Under the pieces are notes generated by a model, which saw nothing but the letters and a program-made list of their open reading frames with translations, ran no database searches and was not told the origin of the DNA. The position numbers were made by a program, and so were the translations under genes. DNA of 5,298 nucleotides from Ekhidna sp. (GTDB taxonomy: Bacteria > Bacteroidota > Bacteroidia > Cytophagales > Cyclobacteriaceae), in NCBI GenBank assembly GCA_013214445.1, contig JABSPG010000325.1, forward strand, positions 1 to 5,298. Direction: 5' to 3'. Shown piece by piece: positions 1 to 5,298 of this stretch; positions within the stretch are counted from its first letter, which is position 1, and each line of letters opens with the position of its first letter.

Positions 1-3000
1 TGCTCCCCCTTATCTTCAGAGTTTTGAAACTGGCGATCACGGATGGGAGGTATCCGGAGGGGAATGGGAACTTGGCGAGCCTGCTAATACCATTCTTAAT
101 TCTGCAAGTGATGGTTCGCAAGCTTTCGTTACAGATCTGGATGGAGCTTATTCGAATGGATCTGTGGCTTTCTTGGCAAGTCCATTAATGGATTTTTCAG
201 ATGAAACAGCAACAGAGGTTTCACTTGATATTAATTTTTCCATAGAGGATTCCTGGGATGGTGCTGTTTTGCTTTATCGTACCGATCTATCTGGGGACTT
301 TAATATTTTGCCGCTGGAAGCGGGAATAAGTAACTGGTATAATTCAACTGCAAGTGCGTTAGGTGGAGCTCCTGCATGGTCTGGTTTCTCTGGCGGATAC
401 GTTAATGCACGTGCTGATTTATCGTTTCTTTCAGGCGAGCCGCTAGTACAGTTCGCTGTACTGTTTGCATCGGATGGCTCAGTCACTGATGAGGGTATTT
501 CAGTGGACGCTTTTTATGTAGGAGAGGCAATAGAGAGCGATTTAGCTGCTATCGCAGTGGTGAATCCTGGCAGATCGGTTCAAGGAGAGGAGTTCGTATC
601 AGCTGTCATTGCAAATAGGGGAATCAATGATGCAACAGATTTTGAGGTTGCGTATGCAGTAAATGGGTCTGAGGTAGAGCGCTTGATAGTTTCGGAGGAA
701 TTTGTAGCTGGAGATGTAGCTGAAATTGAGTTTGAGACGCCTTTTGATTTCTCAGATCCTGGGGAGTACGAAATTACCGTTACAGTTGAGTTAGAAGGCG
801 ATCAGGTAGCATCAAACAACTCTATCTCAGCGTCTAGTTTCAATGTTGATTTTGTTGGAGCTTATGTGCTTTCACAAGACGCTCTCACTGAATCAAGTTT
901 TAGTGCAGAATTTAGTGGAGGTATCGTGTTTGATGGTGATAATATTGTAATTATTGATGTAGTAGATGTTGACACCCGTTCGTTTGATGCAATATATCTT
1001 GAACCATTAGGTATTGGCCAAGCCCCTGCTAGTTTTGAATTTGATCTAACAGATGCAGGCGAGGTAATATTTAACGAAGATCAGCTGTCTGGTCTTTCTT
1101 TCAATGGCGAATCAATCACTTTAGGAGAAGCAGACACCCCTGGTTCATATACTGAGGGAGATGATAGCCAATTCACTTTGACGCTGAAAGAAAATAGCAC
1201 GCAGATAGGTCAACGCCCAGCGGTGAATGTAGGCTTTACGGTTAACAGGATTCCCGATAATGATTTGATCCTCGCAGATATAGTAGCTCCTGTAGGTGAA
1301 TCAATTAGAAGAAACCAAGCCATAGTGATAGAGGTTGTCAATGGAGGTGTATTGCCTGTAGAAGAGTTCCAAGCTTCTTATTCAGTAGACGGGATAGTTG
1401 TAGCTACAGAAACAGTAACAGGCGATCTGTTTCTTGGTGAGTCAACGGAGTTTGTCTTTTCTACACCATTCGACTTCTCTGTAGAGGGAGAATATGAACT
1501 AAGCGTCTCTGTGAGTCTTACTGGGGATGAGAATCCTGATAATGATGATCTCACTACGACGATTGTTGCTAACACTTTTTTTGCAGGTGAGTACTTTCTG
1601 ATACAAGATGCGCCAACCACTCAAGCTGTTAGTGCTATTTTCGGAAATGGATCGGTGTTTAATGGAGGTCCGGTAAGTAACATTTTCATTGAGGCAGTTG
1701 ACGATTCAACACGAATTTTTTCTGCAACCTACTTATCTGAGCTCGGCTTAGACAATCAAAACCTCTATAGTTTCACGCTCGGTGAAGACGGTGAAGTGGT
1801 ATTCGGTGATAATCAAGGAACTTTTATAGGTTGTAATGGTGAAATACTGATTGGTACAGCAGATACAGCAGGTTCTTACAATCCTGAGGATGATAGTGAG
1901 TTTACGTTAACTGTCAGAGAGGATGTATTTGAAAATTGTGGAGTCCCATTTGAGGATGTAACCTTCACTTTGAAAAGGATAGAGGGTCCTGAGCTTGCAG
2001 TTGGTTTGGTTACCATGCCTGTCTTACCACTGGGTGTCGAAGAGCTAGGAGTTGATTTAATCAATTCAGGACTACCAGGGGATGTTGAATTTAGCTTGGA
2101 GTTGTACGTTAATAATGCACTGATTAATACCACAAACTTTGAGGGTGTTGTTGATGCAGGCGAAGTTTTTGATGTCGATTTAGATCCTATAGATTTTGCT
2201 GGCCTAACTGGAACGGTTGAAGTTGAGGTGGTTCTCGTTTTTGATGATGCTTTCGATTTCAATAATAGAAAGGGTTACGTTATTAATGTGGAGGAATATG
2301 AAACACTTTTGACTTTTTACGAATCAACAAACGGCGATGAATGGTTCTCAAATGGAGGATGGTTGAGTGAGCTGCCCTACGAGAATTGGTTCGGATTAAC
2401 TGTAGATCCTACTACAGGCCAAGTAGTAAATATTGACCTTTCAGGAAATGGACTCTCTGGACAGCTTCCAGCTGAGATTGGCAATTTTGCAGCCCTAGAG
2501 CGTCTAGGTATACCTAACAATGCGATAGGAGGTGAAATACCAGCCGAGCTGGGACAAGTCACCACTTTACAGCGAATAGGCTTGCGAAACAATCAACTGA
2601 CAGGTGAAATACCTGAGAGCATAGCTGTCCTTGAGGGGTTGACGCATTTGAATGTGCATGAAAACGCATTGACCGGTATTGCTCCTGAATTTGCTAGAGG
2701 TACATATTCGAGTTTTAATGTCTCATTCAATCAACTGGAATTTGATGACATTGTACCTGTGGTGGATGCTTTGACCGCATATGCACCTCAACAAAGACTA
2801 GCAGAGGAACGAATTTTTGCGACTACTGGGACCGAGTATACATTGGATATTAATACTGGTGATGATGGTAGCAACCTGTACAGCTGGTTTTTAAATGACG
2901 TTTTACTTGATGATGTCACTGGACCAACGCTGACATTTACTTATGAGAGTGACCAATTTGCTGGAATATACACAGCCATAGCCACCAATGATGCTGCACC

Positions 3001-5056
3001 TGCCTTAGCGCTGGTAAAGGAATTTGAAGTGGTCAGTCCTTCCGTTCAGGAGATTCCAGATTTTGATGCCTTAGTTGCTTTTTATGATGCCACGGGAGGT
3101 GAAAATTGGTTTGAGGACTCAGGTTGGTTTGTTGATCCTGATATCAGTAATTGGTTTGGTATTAGTTCAGATCAAGGGGGTAATGTGATTCAAATATTTT
3201 TGACTGGCAATGGTCTTTCGGGGATGCTACCTTCAGAAATTGGTGATATGCTAAGTCTTCAGGAATTGTATCTTGGTGGCAATCAAATAGGTGGAGAGAT
3301 TCCTGCGGAGATAGCTAACCTAACTCAGCTATCGAGCCTTTCTATGCCACGTAATAATTTTGTGGGGACAATTCCTGCTGAGCTAGGTGAACTAGATAAT
3401 CTCGTATTTCTTGGATTGTCCAATAATCAATTATCTGGCGATATTCCAAGCGAATTAGGAAATATTTCCTCCTTGTCAAGAATAGGCTTAAGGAACAACC
3501 GACTTGAAGGAAGTGTACCAGCCAGTTTGACTGACCTGCAGAATTTAGTTAACCTGAACTTGCACGAGAATCAATTTACAGGGTTGCCTGACTTCTCAGG
3601 TAATACAACTCTTGAGGTTTTTCAAGTTCAGGATAATCAATTAGGTTTTGATGATTTGGTACCAAATGCTGACGTTTTAACAGGATACATTCCTCAAGCG
3701 CCGATAGACGATCTTATTGAGGAGCTTGTGAATGAAGGAGATTCTTACAGTATGTCTGTAAGTGATGTAACTGATGGTAACATTTACACATGGTTTTTGG
3801 ACGGGGACCTAATCGATGCTGTTGGTGATATTTATCTCATAGAGTCTGTCGCAGTTGACGATGCAGGTACTTACACAGTAGCCATAGAAAATGAAGCACT
3901 CCCTGGATTGATTATTGCTCGAAATCCAGTGGTGATTGAGGTAAATCCTGCACCTAAGGATTTGAATCTTAGTGCAAACACTGTTGCAGAGAGTGTAGCT
4001 ATAGGAACTGAAGTTGGTGTTTTCTCTGCTTCGGATGACGAAGAAGTAACTTTCTCAATAGCAGGGGATGTTACTTCGGCATTTGAAGTTGTTGGCAATG
4101 CACTTAATACCACTGTTGATTTAGATTTTGAGACAACTGCCTCATATGCTTTTACACTGACTGCCATTGATGCCTTGGGCGCTGTTTCGACAGAGGAATT
4201 GATAATTGAGGTAACAGATGTAAATGAAGCTCCTATTGTTACTGACGCTGATTTTATGATAGATGAACTGGTAGAAGCAGGTACAGAAGTGGGAATAATT
4301 GAATTTTCTGATCCTGAAGGTGATGATTTGACTGTATCAATAGTGGCAGGAAATACTGGCGATGCATTTGCTGTAGACAACAATGGTGTGTTAACAGTTA
4401 ACTTAGCAGAACCCCTTGATATCGATGATAACCCTAATTTTTCATTGACAATTGACGTAAGTGATGGAGAGTTTATAACAAGCGCAACTGTAAGTGTTGA
4501 TTTGTTAGATGTAAACGAAAGTCCTATAGTTGAAGATGCCGTTTTTGAAATCAATGGTCGTCCAGATCAAGGAGCTGAGGTTGGAAGTCTTGTCTTTTCA
4601 GATCCAGAGAATGATGATTTGTCATTTGAAATCACTGCCGGTAATTCCGCTGGTATATTTGCTATTGATAATCAGGGTGTTATTACTGCTGCTGCACCTG
4701 ATCAGTTCTCAAGTAATGATCCAATAGAGTTGATTGTGGCTGTAAGTGATGATGAGTTTACAGTTGAGGCTAATGTGACCTTCAATCTAAGTAATGTCTT
4801 ATCGGTCCAGATTAAAGAGTTGGAAGTTTATCCTAACCCATCAACCGGACGTTTCATTATTAGCGGTGCAGTTTTAGCAAGTTCCGATTCGAAGATTTCG
4901 GTAATAGATCTTGCTGGGAAGGCAGTCTCCTTTGAGCTCAGTAGGATTTCAGAAATTCAGAGGGAACTTCGTATTAACTCAGATTTCACCGGTACACTCT
5001 TAATAAGAATTGAAACAAAAGATGGAACAGTGGATCGTAAGGTAGTGATTCAATAA
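1..5056 (+). CDS. Giant multidomain T9SS-secreted surface/adhesion protein, 5'-partial
   Basis: The frame is open from the first complete codon at nt 2 to the TAA at 5054-5056, giving 1684 visible residues without a start. The GTG at 164 and ATG at 188 are internal: the 54 codons before 164 encode the first strands of the same MAM-like domain (FETGDHGWEV, later W-x-LGEP and FVTDLDGAY). Domains by residue: MAM/jelly-roll-like 1-179; CARDB-like 180-282; module X 283-417; CARDB-like 418-525; module X 526-660; CARDB-like 662-763; LRR block 764-926; Ig-like 927-1017; LRR block 1018-1228; Ig-like 1229-1314; cadherin-like 1315-1411, 1412-1508 and 1509-1599; T9SS type A sorting domain 1600-1684. By family knowledge the product is exported by Sec, crosses the outer membrane through T9SS, loses its C-terminal domain, and is anchored or released. 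I see no catalytic motif, so binding or adhesion is the inferred role; an enzyme domain may lie upstream. The protein is strongly acidic and has only two cysteines. Secretion class is confident, the ligand unknown. Confidence 0.93.
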   Translation, partial: APPYLQSFETGDHGWEVSGGEWELGEPANTILNSASDGSQAFVTDLDGAYSNGSVAFLASPLMDFSDETATEVSLDINFSIEDSWDGAVLLYRTDLSGDFNILPLEAGISNWYNSTASALGGAPAWSGFSGGYVNARADLSFLSGEPLVQFAVLFASDGSVTDEGISVDAFYVGEAIESDLAAIAVVNPGRSVQGEEFVSAVIANRGINDATDFEVAYAVNGSEVERLIVSEEFVAGDVAEIEFETPFDFSDPGEYEITVTVELEGDQVASNNSISASSFNVDFVGAYVLSQDALTESSFSAEFSGGIVFDGDNIVIIDVVDVDTRSFDAIYLEPLGIGQAPASFEFDLTDAGEVIFNEDQLSGLSFNGESITLGEADTPGSYTEGDDSQFTLTLKENSTQIGQRPAVNVGFTVNRIPDNDLILADIVAPVGESIRRNQAIVIEVVNGGVLPVEEFQASYSVDGIVVATETVTGDLFLGESTEFVFSTPFDFSVEGEYELSVSVSLTGDENPDNDDLTTTIVANTFFAGEYFLIQDAPTTQAVSAIFGNGSVFNGGPVSNIFIEAVDDSTRIFSATYLSELGLDNQNLYSFTLGEDGEVVFGDNQGTFIGCNGEILIGTADTAGSYNPEDDSEFTLTVREDVFENCGVPFEDVTFTLKRIEGPELAVGLVTMPVLPLGVEELGVDLINSGLPGDVEFSLELYVNNALINTTNFEGVVDAGEVFDVDLDPIDFAGLTGTVEVEVVLVFDDAFDFNNRKGYVINVEEYETLLTFYESTNGDEWFSNGGWLSELPYENWFGLTVDPTTGQVVNIDLSGNGLSGQLPAEIGNFAALERLGIPNNAIGGEIPAELGQVTTLQRIGLRNNQLTGEIPESIAVLEGLTHLNVHENALTGIAPEFARGTYSSFNVSFNQLEFDDIVPVVDALTAYAPQQRLAEERIFATTGTEYTLDINTGDDGSNLYSWFLNDVLLDDVTGPTLTFTYESDQFAGIYTAIATNDAAPALALVKEFEVVSPSVQEIPDFDALVAFYDATGGENWFEDSGWFVDPDISNWFGISSDQGGNVIQIFLTGNGLSGMLPSEIGDMLSLQELYLGGNQIGGEIPAEIANLTQLSSLSMPRNNFVGTIPAELGELDNLVFLGLSNNQLSGDIPSELGNISSLSRIGLRNNRLEGSVPASLTDLQNLVNLNLHENQFTGLPDFSGNTTLEVFQVQDNQLGFDDLVPNADVLTGYIPQAPIDDLIEELVNEGDSYSMSVSDVTDGNIYTWFLDGDLIDAVGDIYLIESVAVDDAGTYTVAIENEALPGLIIARNPVVIEVNPAPKDLNLSANTVAESVAIGTEVGVFSASDDEEVTFSIAGDVTSAFEVVGNALNTTVDLDFETTASYAFTLTAIDALGAVSTEELIIEVTDVNEAPIVTDADFMIDELVEAGTEVGIIEFSDPEGDDLTVSIVAGNTGDAFAVDNNGVLTVNLAEPLDIDDNPNFSLTIDVSDGEFITSATVSVDLLDVNESPIVEDAVFEINGRPDQGAEVGSLVFSDPENDDLSFEITAGNSAGIFAIDNQGVITAAAPDQFSSNDPIELIVAVSDDEFTVEANVTFNLSNVLSVQIKELEVYPNPSTGRFIISGAVLASSDSKISVIDLAGKAVSFELSRISEIQRELRINSDFTGTLLIRIETKDGTVDRKVVIQ
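2..538 (+). other. MAM/jelly-roll-like domain, N-terminal edge of the visible protein
   Basis: Residues 1-179 match the MAM/concanavalin-like jelly-roll pattern found in many Bacteroidota secreted proteins. The opening is an F-E-x-G-x-x-GW motif, then a W-x-LGEP segment, a GSQAFVTDLDGAYSNG strand pair and a LASPLMDFS motif. The second half has a DGAVLLYRTD strand, NWYN, PAWSGFSGGY, and a closing FASDGSVTDEGISVDAFYVG segment. In this family such domains accompany peptidases or act as adhesion modules. The residues before FETG (APPYLQS) look like a linker, so the domain is probably complete or nearly so, and something else precedes it outside the window. Family assignment is by motif only; the ligand cannot be read from the sequence. 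Confidence 0.75.
539..1981 (+). repeat. Tandem duplication of a CARDB-like domain plus unassigned module X
   Basis: Two consecutive units occupy 539-1252 and 1253-1981. Each starts with a CARDB-like Ig fold of about 105 residues. The shared core is TPFDFS, two variable residues, then GEYE, followed by an alternating V-x-V-x-L-x-GD strand and a conserved Asn. Each then carries a 135-residue module X (848-1252 and 1577-1981). Both X copies share a start of the form G-x-Y-x-L-x-QDA, a TR-x-F motif leading into YL-x-x-LG, a GEV-x-F strand, NGE followed by LG/IG and AD, GSY followed by DDS-x-FTLT, and a terminal RI. The copies have diverged, so the duplication is old. CARDB domains are known as adhesion or spacer folds. 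I cannot name a family for X; its beta-rich, acidic character suggests another extracellular sandwich. Confidence 0.8.
1985..2290 (+). other. Third, diverged CARDB-like Ig domain
   Basis: Residues 662-763 begin PELAVGLV, like the DLAAIAVV and DLILADIV openings of the two earlier CARDB-like domains, and continue through INSG, LELYVNN, DPIDFAG and VEVEVVLVFDD to a final Asn-rich turn (FNNRKGYVINV). The TPFDFS/GEYE signature of the first two copies is reduced to DPIDF here. This copy is followed directly by the LRR block rather than by module X, so the series reads CARDB-X, CARDB-X, CARDB. It may be the remaining half of a third unit or simply a linker domain. The assignment is from fold-level similarity and position, and is weaker than for the first two. 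Confidence 0.6.
2291..3943 (+). repeat. Tandem duplication of plant-type LRR block plus Ig-like domain
   Basis: Unit 1 covers 2291-3052 and unit 2 covers 3053-3943. Each begins with an LRR cap (FYESTNGDEWF and FYDATGGENWF, then a GW and a NWFG motif). Plant-type repeats of mostly 24 residues follow, with the pattern L-x-x-L-x-L-x-x-N-x-L-x-G-x-IP. Unit 1 has five repeats (2423-2761) and unit 2 has seven (3185 to about 3664). Each array closes with an NQL-x-FDD-(I/L)VP repeat, then Y-x-PQ opens an Ig-like domain. The Ig domains (2780-3052 and 3686-3943) carry the Y-x-WFL strand and an AG-x-YT motif near their ends, and lack the canonical Ig cysteine pair. LRR surfaces usually bind protein or glycan partners, so this is probably the ligand-binding part. 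The match of order and junctions makes duplication of the whole unit very likely. Confidence 0.88.
3944..4798 (+). repeat. Three cadherin-like repeats
   Basis: The repeats lie at 3944-4234, 4235-4525 and 4526-4798. The first two are 97 codons each and end in DVNEAP and DVNESP, the bacterial form of the cadherin inter-repeat calcium motif. Repeats 2 and 3 share the pattern EVG, FSDPE, DDL, AG followed by FA-(V/I)-D-N and a V-x-DGEF or V-x-DDEF strand. Repeat 3 ends in LSNV without the D-x-NE-x-P motif, as expected when no further cadherin repeat follows. By family knowledge calcium at the junctions stiffens such stalks. By my count the 285 residues hold about 59 Asp/Glu and 2 Lys/Arg. The region probably acts as a calcium-dependent spacer next to the surface anchor. 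Confidence 0.85.
4799..5053 (+). other. T9SS type A C-terminal sorting domain
   Basis: The last 85 residues follow the Por-secretion/T9SS type A pattern: LEVYPNPSTGRF at the start (from 4820), a central ISVIDLAGKAV strand, and a terminal GTLLIRI strand, a DGT turn and a basic-hydrophobic end, RKVVIQ. In characterised Bacteroidota these domains direct cargo through the type IX translocon and are usually removed by the sortase PorU. Acidic and basic residues are balanced here (11 and 11 by my count), unlike the very acidic cadherin region before it. This is the best single indicator of the phylum and of the protein's location. Confidence 0.95.
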
Positions 5057-5077
5057 CCTTAATTAATCAATTTTGAT

Positions 5078-5110
5078 AACCCTCTCTACATTTTGTAGAG
5101 AGGGTTTTTT
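5078..5110 (+). terminator. Intrinsic terminator of the giant surface-protein gene
   Basis: A perfect 13-bp stem (AACCCTCTCTACA at 5078-5090 with TGTAGAGAGGGTT at 5094-5106) closes a TTT loop. It runs into six T residues (5105-5110), two of which also pair in the stem. It starts 21 bases after the stop codon and is oriented for the + strand gene. Read from the opposite strand, the stem is followed by TTATCAAAATTG, a poor U-tract, so any action on the convergent gene would be weaker. Confidence 0.95.
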
Positions 5111-5120
5111 GCTTTAGAGT

Positions 5121-5154
5121 GAGAATCCTTCCTAAGGAATCGGAATGTATTCTC
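5121..5154. repeat. Imperfect inverted repeat between the convergent genes
   Basis: GAGAAT (5121-5126) is complementary to ATTCTC (5149-5154), and inside it TTCC (5129-5132) can pair with GGAA (5136-5139). The interior loop is uneven and neither strand has a T-run after it. It lies just past the stop codon of the - strand gene and could be a weak 3' hairpin, but it may be chance. Confidence 0.25.
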
Positions 5155-5177
5155 GAAATCAATTCGTAATGACCCGA

Positions 5178-5298
5178 TTAATTTTGACTTTCTAACCTTT
5201 CCTTGATTTCTATAGCATCAGAACTGTTTGGTGAGAGCTCCAAGCTCAGATCCAGGTATTGCTGGGATTTATTAAGTGATCCCATTTTTAGGTAGGCA
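5178..5298 (-). CDS. C-terminal end of a TPR-like protein, 5'-partial
   Basis: On the reverse strand a frame is open from the right edge (first complete codon ends at 5297) to a TAA at 5180-5178, giving 39 residues. They start AYLKMGSLNKSQQYLDLSLE, continue LSPNSSDAIEIKERLE and end SQN. This has the spacing of a terminal tetratricopeptide-like repeat: Ala and Tyr in the first helix, a Gly at the turn, a Y-L pair in the second helix, then a Pro-Asn after the helix and a capping helix. Such tails occur on free TPR proteins and on the ends of hydrolases or sensors in Bacteroidota, so the main function cannot be told. The gene converges on the surface-protein gene, with 121 bases between the two stop codons. 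The frame is short, but the repeat pattern makes it credible. Confidence 0.7.
   Translation of the reverse strand, partial: AYLKMGSLNKSQQYLDLSLELSPNSSDAIEIKERLESQN

Noticed and set aside
164..190. GTG at 164 or ATG at 188 as the start codon of the large gene
   Set aside because: Either start would cut the MAM-like domain after its first strands, leave no signal peptide for a T9SS cargo, and ignore the matching in-frame sequence upstream.
1876..2262. A 128-codon - strand open frame
   Set aside because: It has the same Ser/Thr/Lys-rich shadow character and lies opposite module X and the third CARDB-like domain.
2423..3664. LRR arrays as a possible DNA-level direct-repeat or phase-variation region
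   Set aside because: The repeats are similar in protein but diverged in DNA, and I see no homopolymer or short-unit tract that would slip.
3871..4554. A 227-codon open frame on the - strand under the cadherin repeats
   Set aside because: It is the antisense of an acidic, valine-rich repeat region, which yields a Ser/Thr-rich, domain-free translation. The + strand frame has clear cadherin motifs throughout.
4530..4727. A 65-codon + strand frame in another register inside the third cadherin repeat
   Set aside because: It overlaps well-supported coding sequence, and its end is a run of Leu/Ile from frame-shifted Asp codons. It shows no recognisable motif.
5066..5077. Small inverted repeat ATCAA-TT-TTGAT just before the terminator
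   Set aside because: Five A+T-rich base pairs with a two-base spacer is expected by chance here, and it adds little to the strong hairpin beside it.

Overview
The window looks like a chromosomal segment of a member of the Bacteroidota, possibly a marine, Cytophagales-like bacterium. The phylum call rests on a C-terminal type IX secretion system (T9SS) type A sorting domain, A+T-rich codon use, and a mosaic of MAM-like, CARDB-like, LRR, Ig-like and cadherin-like modules that is common in secreted proteins of this phylum. The order-level guess is only inference.

Almost the whole window (1-5056, + strand) is one reading frame that is already open at the left edge. At least 1684 residues are visible, and the true N-terminus, with the expected signal peptide and possibly a catalytic domain, lies outside. 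In order, the protein has: a MAM/jelly-roll-like domain (2-538); two copies of a CARDB-like Ig fold followed by an unassigned 135-residue module, here called X (539-1981); a third, diverged CARDB-like domain (1985-2290); two copies of a plant-type leucine-rich-repeat block followed by an Ig-like domain (2291-3943); three cadherin-like repeats (3944-4798); and the T9SS sorting domain (4799-5053). Residue numbers below count from the first complete codon at nt 2. No catalytic motif is visible, so the visible part reads as a giant cell-surface or secreted binding/adhesion protein.

The gene ends in a strong intrinsic terminator (5078-5110). After a short convergent intergenic stretch, the last 39 codons of a second gene appear on the - strand (5178-5298), with a TPR-like C-terminus. 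The two genes converge, so they are not an operon and no functional link can be inferred. I see no RNA gene, mobile element or CRISPR array.

The most notable points are the unassigned module X and its paired cysteines, which are the only cysteines in the visible protein and occur in one copy only; the layered tandem duplications that built the protein; the two-repeat length difference between the LRR blocks; and the sharp switch from a very acidic cadherin region to a charge-balanced sorting domain.
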